This document shows positions 45,578 through 54,823 of a DNA stretch of 64,000 nt, piece after piece. The notes beneath the pieces are model-generated. The model saw only the letters and a program-made list of their open reading frames with translations, searched no databases and was not told the origin of the DNA. Source of the DNA: an uncultured Dehalococcoidia bacterium (GTDB lineage Bacteria > Chloroflexota > Dehalococcoidia > Lucifugimonadales > UBA1127); contig CAJWXP010000001.1 in assembly GCA_913049785.1 (NCBI GenBank), positions 44,956 through 108,955 on the forward strand. The letters are read 5' to 3'. The position numbers were made by a program, and so were the translations under genes. The first letter of the stretch is position 1, and each line of letters opens with the position of its first letter.

Positions 45578-46279
45578 CTATGGGGTTAATGCTACTGCCT
45601 GAGATACGACTACTGCTGAAGTCTCTATACCCAGCGTACCAGGGTTGACCATCATATGATACAGGAGCGGATCGTCCGGGTGGGCTTTGAAGTGCCGTTT
45701 GAAGAAACTTATCCGAGCCAGTTCTTCGTCTGAAATGTACTTTTCAGCCGCGTCCCTGCTCATTCCATCTCTACGCATGGTCGTCTCAATGCGGAATTCC
45801 AGTGGGGCGATCACCCCTACATGGAGCACGCCAGGGAAGTTTTTCAGGACCAGGTTGCTGCCTCGACCCATGATGACGACGTTGCCTCCTTCCGCAAGGT
45901 CTTTCAAGATGTCGCTGATGACTTCGAAAAACCTGTTCTCGTCCACTTCTTTGCTGGTTGTCGCCGTCTGCTCCTGGTCACCCTCAGGGTAGGGATGCAC
46001 CAGAAGTGCATCTATTCCAGGACCAAAGAACGGATCGCCGCCGGACCCGGTATAGGCTGAGCGTTCAAAGGCCGTCTGCAACAACCTGGTGAGTCGGTTC
46101 GCCAAAGACAGGTGCTCCTGCTCCTTCTCGGCCAAGGCGGACACCGTAGCGCCCACCCGTTTGGCGGCCTCTGCCAGGATGAGACGATCTACGTAATCGG
46201 CTCCGATTTTTCGCGCAACCTCTTGACCAACCTCTCGCGCGGCACCACCAAGCTGTCCATTAAGCGTGACAACTGCCAT
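45578..46279 (-). CDS. cytidylate-kinase-like family protein
   Basis: 233 residues. MAVVTLNGQLGGAAREVGQE and VARKIGADYVDRLILAEAAK follow the pattern of the cytidylate-kinase-like family, which keeps the P-loop kinase fold but has a Gly-rich loop without the usual Lys-Ser. Further motifs are GGNVVIMGRGSNLVLKNFPG and HVGVIAPLEFRIETTMRRDG. Its true substrate is unknown. ATG 46279 follows GGAGG by five bases. It is upstream of the tail-anchored small protein on the same strand. Confidence 0.82.
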   Translation of the reverse strand: MAVVTLNGQLGGAAREVGQEVARKIGADYVDRLILAEAAKRVGATVSALAEKEQEHLSLANRLTRLLQTAFERSAYTGSGGDPFFGPGIDALLVHPYPEGDQEQTATTSKEVDENRFFEVISDILKDLAEGGNVVIMGRGSNLVLKNFPGVLHVGVIAPLEFRIETTMRRDGMSRDAAEKYISDEELARISFFKRHFKAHPDDPLLYHMMVNPGTLGIETSAVVVSQAVALTP

Positions 46280-46526
46280 TGTGCCCTCCTGTTTTTGCTT
46301 AACCGAGTCGTCATTTCTTGAGGTAACTTAGCTGCCAGGAGACGTATGACCGGAACGTAGTGAAAGTTTACGCGAAATTCGATTAGCGTCAATGGGGTTT
46401 TTACAGCAAAATCAGCGATGAGCACAATTCACTTCAGGCAGATGGTGCGGAGGGCGAAGGGTAACCAGCGTTGGCCTGTAGGCGAGGATGGGTTGAGGTA
46501 GTGTTGCAGTGGAGGGGACGGAATTA

Positions 46527-47420
46527 TCAACTCCGAGGGTGAGCTTCTTCGTACTGTTCTCGCAGGTGATCGTCGGTCAGGTGTGTGTAGATTTGAGTGC
46601 TGGCGATGCTGGCGTGACCCAGGAATTCCTGCACTTGGCGAAGCGACGCGCCGCCTCGAAGCATGTGGGTGGCAAAGCTGTGTCGCAGCGTGTGCGGTGT
46701 AGTCGGCGTGGTAATACCCGCCCTTCGTGCATGCTCCTTCAGAATAAGCCAGAAGCCCTGCCTGGTCAGACGCTCGCCTCGACGGCTCAGGAACAATGCC
46801 TGTTCCTTGGTGTCAGAAACGAACGTGGGACGGGCCTCATCAATGTAGCGTTGAAGGGCGTTCAGAGCCTGGTCGTGAAAAGGAATAAGCCGTTCTTTTG
46901 AGCCTTTCCCCATGCATCGCACAAACTCCCCGGCCAGGTTTACGTCGCTGATCTGGAGCGCTACAAGCTCACTGACACGCATACCGGTGGCGTAGAGCAG
47001 CTCAAGCATTGCCTTGTCTCGTCGGGCCTCCCGGGTGTTGAGCTTCCCCGGTGTATCCAACAGCCGAGTCACCTCTTCCTCCGTCAGCGCGGTAGGCAGG
47101 TTCCGGCCGATCTTGGGCGAGGCCAGTTCGTTGGCGGGGCTAGCTTCAAGCACCCGCTCTTCAACCAGGAATGAGAAGAACGAGCGCACGGCTGCAGTCT
47201 TCCTCGCTCTGGTGGTGTCTGAATAGCCTTTGCTCTGCAGGAGCAGGACGAACTCAGAGAGGAGATTAGCGTTGACTTGATCCCAATCCTTGGCGGTTCC
47301 GTTACTGCCAAGGAATTCGACAAGCGAATAGAGGTCATTGCGGTACGCCATGATGGTGTTTCCGGAAAAGCCTCGCTCCACCGCAAGGTGGGTCAAGTAG
47401 GTGTCAACCTGAGCCTTCAT
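46527..47420 (-). CDS. xerC: tyrosine site-specific recombinase XerC/XerD
   Basis: About 297 residues from ATG 47420 (MKAQVDTYLTHLAVERGFSG). The open frame reaches 47522 but without family match. The N-terminal SAM-like DNA-binding domain precedes a catalytic domain with Arg in LYATGMRVSELVALQISDVN, HTLRHSFATHML (His, Arg), LGHASIASTQIYTHL (His and nucleophile Tyr). The length and simple layout fit a chromosome-dimer-resolution Xer enzyme rather than a phage integrase, and there are no phage genes nearby. It would act at dif together with FtsK (13642-16305). Confidence 0.88.
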   Translation of the reverse strand: MKAQVDTYLTHLAVERGFSGNTIMAYRNDLYSLVEFLGSNGTAKDWDQVNANLLSEFVLLLQSKGYSDTTRARKTAAVRSFFSFLVEERVLEASPANELASPKIGRNLPTALTEEEVTRLLDTPGKLNTREARRDKAMLELLYATGMRVSELVALQISDVNLAGEFVRCMGKGSKERLIPFHDQALNALQRYIDEARPTFVSDTKEQALFLSRRGERLTRQGFWLILKEHARRAGITTPTTPHTLRHSFATHMLRGGASLRQVQEFLGHASIASTQIYTHLTDDHLREQYEEAHPRS

Positions 47421-47749
47421 GCCGTCCCCATGTCTGAAAGATGTGCCGAGTATATGGGAACAGCCGCGCCGATGACAGCTGAGCAGTTCTATACATAACT
47501 CGTGTGGCACCAATTCTACCATAAGAAACCCATCTGTCTAGCCATACATAATGATGATTCTCCAATCCATGGGCGAAGGTGGCTGAGTAAGATGGTCGCC
47601 TCGCATGAGCGCGAGGCGGCGTGCATGTAGCCAACGCTTTGGTCTCTGCAATGCCCTATCCGCCGCCTTGCTACGGCACTGGCTCGCGTGCTAGGATGGC
47701 TGCGCCTTTCTCCTACGAATAACAACACGATGAGTAACGGTGTACGTCT
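47421..47749. other. divergent intergenic region, 329 bases
   Basis: Lies between the xerC-like gene and the carboxyltransferase gene. A short hairpin (GCCTCGC / GCGAGGC, about 47599-47622) without a T run is present. No ORF, RNA or clear promoter can be supported. Confidence 0.4.
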
Positions 47750-49306
47750 TTGGAACAACAGCAAGATCCACGATTAAAACAGCTTCAAGAACTCCGTGCC
47801 CAGGGTGCCCTTGGCGGCGGCGAGCGACGCATTGAGCAGCAGCATGAAAAAGGAAAGCTGACCGCGCGCGAGCGGCTGGAGCAGTTGCTTGACCCCGGTT
47901 CCTTTCAGGAGTTGGACAGCTTCGCCACCCATCGCGCTACCGACTTCGGACTGGCAGACCAGAAAGCTCTTGGAGACGCAGTTGTCACGGGATACGGTCA
48001 GGTCAACGGAAAACAGATATTTGTGTTCGCCCAGGACTTCACGGTGATGGGCGGCTCCCTCTCAGAAGTCGTTGCAGAGAAGATATGCAAGATTATGGAC
48101 CTAGCTATGAAGGTCGGCGCTCCGGTGGTTGGTATAGAGGACTCTGGCGGCGCGCGCATCCAGGAGGGCATCAGTAGCCTGAAGGGGTACGGAGACATCT
48201 TCCTGCGCAACACCCTGGCATCCGGTGTGGTGCCGCAGATCTCTGTGATCCTAGGCCCCTGCGCTGGAGGTGCGGTCTACTCGCCGGCCATTACGGACTT
48301 CATCTTCATGGCTGAGGGCACCGGGCAGATGTACATCACCGGCCCTGACGTCATCAAGGCTGTGACGGGCGAAGAGGTCACCCATGAACAACTTGGCGGC
48401 GCTGAGGCCCACACGGCGATCAGCGGCGTAGCCCATTTCGCCTTTCCCGACGAGACTGAATGCCTTGTCCAGGTCCGCAGACTTCTGGATTTCCTACCTT
48501 CCAGCAACGCTGAGGACGCTCCCCAGATCGAACGCACGGACGACCCTGATCGAATGTGTCCAGGGTTGAGCACCATTATCCCCGACGCGGCCAACCAAGC
48601 TTACGACATGATGCAGGTCATCACGGAAGTGGTGGACAACGGCGATTTCATGGAGGTCCAGCCGAGGAACGCGCAGAACATCATCATTGGTCTGGGTCGG
48701 TTAGACGGACGGTCGGTAGGCATTGTAGCTCAACAGCCTTCCCACTTGGCGGGGGTTCTGGACATCGACGCATCGCTGAAGGCGGCACGGTTCGTACGGT
48801 TCTGCGATGCCTTCAACATCCCTATCCTGACCTTTGTGGACGTGCCCGGATTCCTACCGGGCACGGAGCAGGAGCACGGCGGAATCATCAAGCACGGCGC
48901 CAAGCTCATCTACGCCTATGCCGAAGCCACGGTGCCGAAGGTGAGCGTCCTGACACGGAAGGCCTACGGCGGCGGGTACATCGTGATGGGCAGCAAACAC
49001 CTTCGCACAGACATCAACTACGCGTGGCCAACGGCGGAGATAGCGGTGATGGGGCCTGAAGGGGCAGTCAACGTCATCCATCGCGAGGCCATCCGCAACG
49101 CCGATGATGGTGATACCAAGCGGGCGGAGCTCATCCAAGAGTACAAAGACATGACCGCGAACCCGTATGTAGCGGCATCCCGGGGAATCATCGACGATGT
49201 CATAGACCCCGCAGAGACGCGCATCAAGGTGATCCGCTCCTTTGAGATGCTTCAGGATAAGCGCGATACACTCCCACCCAAAAAGCACGGGAACATACCC
49301 CTATGA
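47750..49306 (+). CDS. acyl-CoA carboxylase carboxyltransferase subunit (PccB/MmdA type)
   Basis: 518 residues, starting at TTG 47750. Two crotonase-like carboxyltransferase domains are seen: EKGKLTARERLEQLLDPGSF, VFAQDFTVMGGSLSEVVAEK, EDSGGARIQEGISSLKGYGD, then VDVPGFLPGTEQEHGGIIKH, RKAYGGGYIVMGSKHLRTDI and WPTAEIAVMGPEGAVNVI. It transfers carboxyl between biotin and propionyl-CoA (or removes it from methylmalonyl-CoA). The next gene is a biotin carrier. With malate dehydrogenase following, a role in feeding propionate carbon into the TCA cycle is likely. No biotin carboxylase or membrane decarboxylase subunit is adjacent, so direction (carboxylase or decarboxylase) is open. Confidence 0.92.
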   Translation: MEQQQDPRLKQLQELRAQGALGGGERRIEQQHEKGKLTARERLEQLLDPGSFQELDSFATHRATDFGLADQKALGDAVVTGYGQVNGKQIFVFAQDFTVMGGSLSEVVAEKICKIMDLAMKVGAPVVGIEDSGGARIQEGISSLKGYGDIFLRNTLASGVVPQISVILGPCAGGAVYSPAITDFIFMAEGTGQMYITGPDVIKAVTGEEVTHEQLGGAEAHTAISGVAHFAFPDETECLVQVRRLLDFLPSSNAEDAPQIERTDDPDRMCPGLSTIIPDAANQAYDMMQVITEVVDNGDFMEVQPRNAQNIIIGLGRLDGRSVGIVAQQPSHLAGVLDIDASLKAARFVRFCDAFNIPILTFVDVPGFLPGTEQEHGGIIKHGAKLIYAYAEATVPKVSVLTRKAYGGGYIVMGSKHLRTDINYAWPTAEIAVMGPEGAVNVIHREAIRNADDGDTKRAELIQEYKDMTANPYVAASRGIIDDVIDPAETRIKVIRSFEMLQDKRDTLPPKKHGNIPL

Positions 49307-49316
49307 GCTGCGCACT

Positions 49317-49838
49317 ATGACCGCTGAAGACCAAGGTGGGTCGGAATCGGCTAAGAGCCGCACGTTCAATGTGGTGGTGGACGGCGCTTCGCTGACCGTC
49401 ACGGTGACCCCTGCAGATGAAGCCGCTGACGTCCAGGCTTGCGACAAGGGTTTCCAGGTCGCAGTGGACGGTCGTGCGTTCAGCGTTCAGGTAGAGTCTG
49501 GAACGTCAAAGGCAGCAGAGGCGACCATCAATGTGCCGCCTGTAGTGAGGGCCCCTCAGCGTTCAGCACCTGCGCCCAAGCCCGCAGCAACGCAGGCCGC
49601 ACCCACAACGGTGGCAGGCGAGACCGCGCTGACTGCTCCCATTCCAGGGACGGTAGTGCGCTATACTGTTTCCGAAGCCCAACAGGTAAAAGCCGGAGAG
49701 ACTGTTGTTGTGCTCGAAGCTATGAAGATGGAAAATACTTTGCCCGCGCCAGTTGATGGGGTGATCAAACAGATCTCCTTGCAGGCGGGGGCCAAGGTAG
49801 CACGCGGGGATGTTCTCCTGGTCATCGGCCCAGGGTAA
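49317..49838 (+). CDS. biotin carboxyl carrier protein
   Basis: 173 residues from ATG 49317. The C-terminal biotinyl domain has TAPIPGTVVRYTVSEAQQV and the biotin-accepting Lys137 in VLEAMKMEN, then LPAPVDGVIKQISLQAGAKV. A Pro/Ala-rich hinge (about 74-100) joins it to a small N-terminal beta domain (RTFNVVVDGASLTVTVTP). It starts 11 bases after the carboxyltransferase gene and carries carboxybiotin to it. Confidence 0.92.
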   Translation: MTAEDQGGSESAKSRTFNVVVDGASLTVTVTPADEAADVQACDKGFQVAVDGRAFSVQVESGTSKAAEATINVPPVVRAPQRSAPAPKPAATQAAPTTVAGETALTAPIPGTVVRYTVSEAQQVKAGETVVVLEAMKMENTLPAPVDGVIKQISLQAGAKVARGDVLLVIGPG

Positions 49839-49937
49839 ATAGCCTGGTGCAGCAGTAAATTGCTTAAAAAGATATTCAAATCAATGTGAGAGCATCCTGA
49901 CTATTTGGGAAGCCCACAAGGAGGGAAAGGCTACGTT

Positions 49938-50873
49938 ATGCGGAAAAAGGTAACCGTCGTTGGGGCAGGGAACGTGGGAGCCACCACGGCACAGCGGATC
50001 TATGATGGCGGCTATGCCGATGTGGTTCTGATAGACATCGTGGAAGGACTGCCTCAGGGCAAAGCTCTGGACATGTTGGAGTCTGGCCCCGTGACCGGCT
50101 CCGACTCATCCATCATCGGCACCAACGATTACAAGGACACAACAGGCTCGGACGTGACGGTCATCACCTCAGGTATCGCGCGGAAGCCCGGCATGAGCCG
50201 CGACGACCTCCTCTACACGAACATGGACATCGTTGGCAGCGTCATCGGCCAGGTGGTCGGAAACTCGCCAGACGGGATCGTGATCACCGTGACCAACCCG
50301 TTGGACGCCATGACACAGCATGCCCTTCAGGTCTCCGGTAAGTCCAGGAACCAGATTTTCGGCATGGCCGGCATCCTGGACACCGCGCGGTTCCGCTCGT
50401 TTCTTGCTGCGGAGCTGAAGGTATCTGTACAGGACGTGCATGCATATGTGCTGGGCGGACACGGCGATACCATGGTGCCGCTGGTAGGCCCCACCAACGT
50501 CGGGGGCACTCCCATCGCAGACCTGATCCCGAAGGAGCGTCTAGATGCCATCGTCCAGCGAACCCGCGATGGTGGCGGCGAGATCGTTGCTTTGCTGAAG
50601 ACCGGCAGCGCCTTCTATGCGCCATCGGCAGCGGCGACGCAGATGGTGGAAGCCATCCTCTTCGATAAAAAGCAGATCCTCCCTTGCTGCGTCCGTTTGG
50701 ACGGCGAGTACGGTATCGACGGGTTGTGCGTGGGTGTCCCGGTCAAACTTGGCGAAGGCGGCGTGGAGGAGATCATCAAACTCAACTTGACCAGTGATGA
50801 ACAGGCCGCATTGAAGCATTCCGCCGATGCTGTCCAAGAGCTGGTGGATGTGATGAACAACCGGAAGAGCTAG
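49938..50873 (+). CDS. mdh: malate dehydrogenase
   Basis: About 311 residues from ATG 49938 ([20 protein letters not shown]). The NAD site is VGAGNVG. The substrate loop [20 protein letters not shown] has the Arg and Met pattern of LDH-like malate dehydrogenases, and [20 protein letters not shown] and [16 protein letters not shown] hold the catalytic Arg and His. It interconverts malate and oxaloacetate in the TCA cycle. It lies about 100 bases after the biotin-carrier gene. Confidence 0.94.
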   Translation: MRKKVTVVGAGNVGATTAQRIYDGGYADVVLIDIVEGLPQGKALDMLESGPVTGSDSSIIGTNDYKDTTGSDVTVITSGIARKPGMSRDDLLYTNMDIVGSVIGQVVGNSPDGIVITVTNPLDAMTQHALQVSGKSRNQIFGMAGILDTARFRSFLAAELKVSVQDVHAYVLGGHGDTMVPLVGPTNVGGTPIADLIPKERLDAIVQRTRDGGGEIVALLKTGSAFYAPSAAATQMVEAILFDKKQILPCCVRLDGEYGIDGLCVGVPVKLGEGGVEEIIKLNLTSDEQAALKHSADAVQELVDVMNNRKS

Positions 50874-50983
50874 GTAGGGCTAGCCCTACACCCACATCGG
50901 GCCAATTTTGCCTCACGTGTGGCGATTGGCTCCTGAATATCTTAGAATTCTGATGTAACAGCGATTTAACTAGGAGATAGGAC

Positions 50984-51190
50984 ATGACGACAAAGAACCC
51001 GGAAGAGTTGGAAACACAGCTTCAGACTGCCGCTGACGAGTTGAAGGACTTGGAGAGCGCTAACGATGTGAAGAAGTGGTGGAGCAAGCACTACTACGGC
51101 CTGGGGCACAAGCGCCTTGGGCGGCTGCTGCTTGGCCAGTCGGTTGAGCGGCTACTGGAGCGCGCCAGCGGCAATAGGGGTGACGACTAA
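50984..51190 (+). CDS. small hypothetical protein
   Basis: 68 residues, mostly charged helix: MTTKNPEELETQLQTAADEL, ESANDVKKWWSKHYYGLGHK, RLGRLLLGQSVERLLERAS. ATG 50984 has TAGGAGATAG upstream. An acidic coiled-coil-like first half is followed by an aromatic and basic second half. Family unknown. A strong terminator follows, so it is probably the last gene after mdh. Confidence 0.65.
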   Translation: MTTKNPEELETQLQTAADELKDLESANDVKKWWSKHYYGLGHKRLGRLLLGQSVERLLERASGNRGDD

Positions 51191-51218
51191 CTCTCGTTCC
51201 TCCCGGTCTAATAACATC

Positions 51219-51262
51219 ATCGGGCTTGAGAGCCGTCATGGCTTTCGAGCCCGATATTTTTT
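51219..51262 (+). terminator. strong terminator
   Basis: A 16-bp stem with two G-T pairs (51219-51234 and 51240-51255, loop GTCAT) followed by ATTTTTT. Confidence 0.9.
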
Positions 51263-51317
51263 GTATGGAGCAACGTGTTCAGTGGTACCATTGAGGCTCA
51301 ATCGGTAAGGACGTGGC

Positions 51318-52199
51318 ATGACTGATACCAGCTACCTCTCATCATCAACAACCATCGGCGAGCGCAGCTTCCAATGGGGAGCGCGCACCTATGTCATGGG
51401 CATCGTCAACGTCACCGGCGATTCATTTTCCGGCGATGGCCTGAACAACGACGTGGAAGCTACGGTCACTCAGGCTCTGGCGTTCCAGGAGGCTGGAGCC
51501 CACCTGATCGATGTTGGTGGTGAATCCACGCGACCGCCCGGGGCTACATACGGTCAGGGTGCTGCACCGGTATCGGCAGACGAGGAGTTGAGTCGCGTCA
51601 TCCCGGTAATCGAGCGACTCCATGACGCACTGAGCATCCCCATTAGCATCGACACATACAAAGCCGATGTGGCGAGACAAGCCGTTGCCGCCGGCGCATC
51701 GCTCATCAACGATGTCTGGGGGCTTCAGCGCGACCCTGAGCTGGCCGCTGTGGTCGCTGAGACCGGCGCGCCGCTGGTGTTGATGCACAACCAGGCCGGC
51801 ACGGAATACAACGACCTCCTGCCCGATGTGCTGGCCAGCCTGCGTGAGAGCGTAGACGTGGCCCGGAAAGCCGGAGTAGCTTCAGACGCGATCATCGTCG
51901 ACCCGGGCATCGGCTTCGGCAAGACCGTGCAGCACAACCTTGAGCTGCTGCGTCGATTACGTGAGTTCAAGGACGCGTTGGGGTACCCGGTATTGGTGGG
52001 TGTTTCACGGAAGTCGACCATCGGGACGGTGTTGGGCGGACTCCCGCCGGAGGACCGGGTGGAGGGGACTGCTGCGGCCATCGCCCTATCGATCGCCCAC
52101 GGCGCAGACATCGTACGAGTCCATGACGTGCAGGCGATGGTACGGGTGGCTCGTATGACTGACGCCATCGTCCGGGGTTGGTCACCCCCATCATCATGA
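51318..52199 (+). CDS. folP: dihydropteroate synthase
   Basis: 293 residues. Motifs are YVMGIVNVTGDSFSGDGLNN, LIDVGGESTRPPGATYGQGA, SIDTYKADVARQAVAAGASL, INDVWGL and VDPGIGFGKTVQHNLELLRR, with SRKSTIG near the end. It condenses p-aminobenzoate with hydroxymethyl-dihydropterin pyrophosphate in folate synthesis. Its TGA stop overlaps the ATG of folK, so the two consecutive enzymes are translationally coupled. Confidence 0.96.
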   Translation: MTDTSYLSSSTTIGERSFQWGARTYVMGIVNVTGDSFSGDGLNNDVEATVTQALAFQEAGAHLIDVGGESTRPPGATYGQGAAPVSADEELSRVIPVIERLHDALSIPISIDTYKADVARQAVAAGASLINDVWGLQRDPELAAVVAETGAPLVLMHNQAGTEYNDLLPDVLASLRESVDVARKAGVASDAIIVDPGIGFGKTVQHNLELLRRLREFKDALGYPVLVGVSRKSTIGTVLGGLPPEDRVEGTAAAIALSIAHGADIVRVHDVQAMVRVARMTDAIVRGWSPPSS

Positions 52200-52687
52200 C
52201 CACGGTGTATCTGGGTCTGGGCAGCAACGTGGGTGTGCGTGAGAGCAACCTGAGGCAGGCTTTGAAGTTCCTAAATGGGCACGGAGACGCTGTACAACAG
52301 GTCTCTCCAGTCTATGAGACAGACCCTGTAGGGTATGCCGACCAGCCAGCGTTTTTGAACTGCGTGTGCCGTTTTGAAACCGACTTGAAGCCGAAAGACC
52401 TGTTGTCGACGGTGAAGGGCATCGAGGGGTTGGTGGGACGGACTCCGACGTTCCAGAACGGGCCTCGAGAGATAGACATCGATATCCTGCTCTATGGCGA
52501 TGTGGCGATGTCTACTGACACTCTGACCATTCCCCACCTGCGACTCAAAAAAAGAGCATTTGTACTGGTTCCGCTGGCTGACATCGCATCGGATGTTGTG
52601 CATGCAGGTTCGGGGAATACCGTGGCGGAGCTGCTGGAAACCGTTGAAGGAAAAGATGGCGTGCGACTCTGGGGTGAGCTTCTCTAG
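52196..52687 (+). CDS. folK: hydroxymethyl-dihydropterin pyrophosphokinase
   Basis: About 163 residues from ATG 52196. MTTVYLGLGSNVGVRESNLR starts the fold; the pterin and ATP site is ETDPVGYADQPAFLNCVCRF, then VGRTPTFQNGPREIDIDILL. It makes the substrate used by folP just upstream. Its 3' end overlaps the end of the convergent Trm112-like gene by 4 bases. Confidence 0.95.
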   Translation: MTTVYLGLGSNVGVRESNLRQALKFLNGHGDAVQQVSPVYETDPVGYADQPAFLNCVCRFETDLKPKDLLSTVKGIEGLVGRTPTFQNGPREIDIDILLYGDVAMSTDTLTIPHLRLKKRAFVLVPLADIASDVVHAGSGNTVAELLETVEGKDGVRLWGELL

Positions 52688-52869
52688 GCCTGCCTTAATG
52701 ACGGCGGCAGCAGGTTGGGGATTGCATCCTCAATGGGGTAGTCCTCTTTGCACTGGGCGCAGTTCAGGTTTCCCGTGATCACCTCGTCATCATCCTCTTT
52801 GGTGACGGTCAGGGTGAGCTCTTTTTTGCATATCGGGCAGGCCAGGATGTCCATCAGGTCTCTTCGCAT
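52684..52869 (-). CDS. Trm112-family zinc-ribbon-like protein
   Basis: About 61 residues from ATG 52869 (MRRDLMDILACPICKKELTL). Two CxxC pairs (CPIC and CAQC) form a zinc ribbon in the YcaR/Trm112 family. Members help methyltransferases or LPS enzymes in some organisms. It is monocistronic or the last gene after the CopD-like gene. Confidence 0.8.
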   Translation of the reverse strand: MRRDLMDILACPICKKELTLTVTKEDDDEVITGNLNCAQCKEDYPIEDAIPNLLPPSLRQA

Positions 52870-52906
52870 GTTGTTTTCTCCTCCAGTGTCCAAGGGCAGG
52901 TCTAGC

Positions 52907-53413
52907 TTACACCGCTTTCAGGGCATCCTCAAACAACGCCTGGAGCAGGTCCGAGATCAGGAACACGACGATGCCGATGATGGCGACGAGGTTTGCGGAG
53001 GATAAAGCCCGACTCGGCTTTCCTGACTCGCCTGCCAGGGAGGAACCTTCTACCTTCGACGATGTGCTAGCCCGCGAGCGTCTTCGTTTCTGCAGCACAC
53101 CAGCCAGCCAGAACATCCACAAGGTCAGCGCGACTTTCACGCCGAGTACGGACACGTAGGTGACATCGGTGTGTTTGGAGGTCAATCTGTCGAAGGCCAG
53201 CACCACGCCCGTGATGATAAGCACCATGACTGCGGTGTCCACCACGGATCGGAACTCATTAGCCACAGCAGAGTTGCCAGCAACGTCGCTCCCGCCCTTT
53301 TTCGAGACAGGCCTGAGCACCACAAGGTAGAACAGGCTTCCGCCCACCCACGCCACAGCGGCGATCGTGTGTATCCACCTCACGGCAAGAATGAAGATAT
53401 CTCCGGGGCTCAC
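52907..53413 (-). CDS. CopD-like membrane protein
   Basis: About 168 residues. GTG 53413 is preferred because AGGGAG lies eight bases upstream. It has four membrane helices (ILAVRWIHTIAAVAWVGGSL, VMVLIITGVVLAF, VALTLWMFWLAGVLQ, VAIIGIVVFLISDLLQ). Conserved WIHTIAAVAWVGG carries a His and fits the CopD domain of copper uptake or quinone/heme-binding membrane proteins. A long polar loop (KRRRSRASTSSK) sits before the last helix. Its start is five bases after the stop of the SbcD-like gene, so both are probably in one transcript. The function is uncertain. Confidence 0.7.
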   Translation of the reverse strand: MSPGDIFILAVRWIHTIAAVAWVGGSLFYLVVLRPVSKKGGSDVAGNSAVANEFRSVVDTAVMVLIITGVVLAFDRLTSKHTDVTYVSVLGVKVALTLWMFWLAGVLQKRRRSRASTSSKVEGSSLAGESGKPSRALSSANLVAIIGIVVFLISDLLQALFEDALKAV

Positions 53414-53418
53414 GACAT

Positions 53419-54714
53419 CTACTCCCTTGCCATCTCTTCTGTTACCAGGTCTGTGCCCCAAGCCAACGCCTGCGTTGTGGCGCTCCCATCAAGGTCGCTA
53501 CGACTGTTCAGGTACCACTCCAATGCCTGTTGTGGCGTCATCCCCTGCGCTTGTGAACCGAGTCGAGGCATCTTGTCATGGATGACCTCTCGACTAACTG
53601 CGGCAATGGAGTGGGCTTCCGACAGCGCTTCACGGATGACCTTGTCGTTGATACGGCTGGCTAGGGTTGACGAGATAGTGATGTGCACGCGCACAACGGC
53701 GTCCGTCACGTTCCTACGGTTGACCTCATGTACCACTAGCGCGGTCGGGTCTTCCTCGTCGTCAGGAATCTTCACATCGATTGTGAGGAATGTCCGCGCC
53801 CGGATAGAGATGTGCTGCCACTGCGTTCGGTCGCCTGCCGGGCCCGTAGGGTCAATCTCAACGAGACAGAAGCCTTTGTCGTCGCCCTCTTCGCTGAAAT
53901 CCACACGCTGCAGGCTGCCGGGGTAGACCACGGGAGGGTGGTCTCCCAACTGCTGGTGCTTGTGTATGTGCCCCAGGGCGACGTAATCGAAGGCGGGCAG
54001 GCCCACGCTGCTACGCTGTAGCGAATAGTCCCTGCCCAGCATCATTGATCGCTCTGAACTGGTGACTGCTCCAGCCACGGTGACGTGGGCGGCCAGGATG
54101 GCGGGTATTGAAGGGTCCAGGGCCTCCGCCTCTTTCAGCAGCCGCTCCGTCAGGTCTGCCTCTACGTAGCGCGCTAGCTCCTCGATGGTCGCGCCACGGT
54201 GCTCGTCCCGTTGCAGCAATGCGCCGCGTCGAATCCACGGCAGTGCCACAATCTGCAGCGGCCCAGAGCGAGTCTCCACAAGTAAGGTCTCCATACGCTC
54301 TGCCACGTGGACTTTCGGCACGCCCAAGGTGGGGAATATTTCCAACGCGGTAGCCCTGCCCAATGAGTGGGCGATGTCATGGTTGCCGGTAAGCAGGAAC
54401 ACGGGGATGCCGCGGTTCGCCAGGGTCGCTATTCGACGGGCAAACTCACGTTGGTGGGTCTGGGATGGGTCTCGACTCTTGTAGGCGTCGCCGGCGAAGA
54501 GGACAAGGTCCACATTCTGCTCTGTGGCGAATTCCACGACCTCATCAAGCGCGACAAGGAAGTCCAGCAAGCGTGTGGAGAGGCCGAGGTAGGTGCGCTT
54601 GCGGTCCACGCCTGGGGCAAAGTAATCGGGCATCGCCTCAAGATCGGACTCCGTTGTTGGCCGTCCGTAGTTCTCAACGCCTATGTGGATGTCCGCCAGG
54701 TGGAGGATACGCAT
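53419..54714 (-). CDS. sbcD: SbcD/Mre11-like DNA repair metallophosphoesterase
   Basis: 431 residues. Motifs of the calcineurin-like phosphoesterase: LADIHIGVENYGR (DxH), VLFAGDAYKSRDPS (GDxxD-like), LLTGNHDIAHS (GNHD), LAAHVTV and VALGHIHKHQQLG (GHxH). A longer C-terminal region (about 280-431) follows. It is a dinuclear Mn nuclease that acts on DNA ends with the SMC-like ATPase SbcC/Rad50. No sbcC gene is adjacent. Confidence 0.85.
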   Translation of the reverse strand: MRILHLADIHIGVENYGRPTTESDLEAMPDYFAPGVDRKRTYLGLSTRLLDFLVALDEVVEFATEQNVDLVLFAGDAYKSRDPSQTHQREFARRIATLANRGIPVFLLTGNHDIAHSLGRATALEIFPTLGVPKVHVAERMETLLVETRSGPLQIVALPWIRRGALLQRDEHRGATIEELARYVEADLTERLLKEAEALDPSIPAILAAHVTVAGAVTSSERSMMLGRDYSLQRSSVGLPAFDYVALGHIHKHQQLGDHPPVVYPGSLQRVDFSEEGDDKGFCLVEIDPTGPAGDRTQWQHISIRARTFLTIDVKIPDDEEDPTALVVHEVNRRNVTDAVVRVHITISSTLASRINDKVIREALSEAHSIAAVSREVIHDKMPRLGSQAQGMTPQQALEWYLNSRSDLDGSATTQALAWGTDLVTEEMARE

Positions 54715-54823
54715 GTGCTACGCCTTGTTTCTTTGCATCAGGATACCAAATGACGGACGGTAGAAGATAGCGGGCAGAGACATGGAAAGAAGCAAAATAG
54801 CCTGGGCGCAGGGCTCGCCCTGC

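Noticed and set aside
46527-47420. Tyrosine recombinase as sign of a prophage or integron
   Set aside because: The sequence fits a housekeeping XerC/D; no att repeats, phage genes or cassette sites are nearby.
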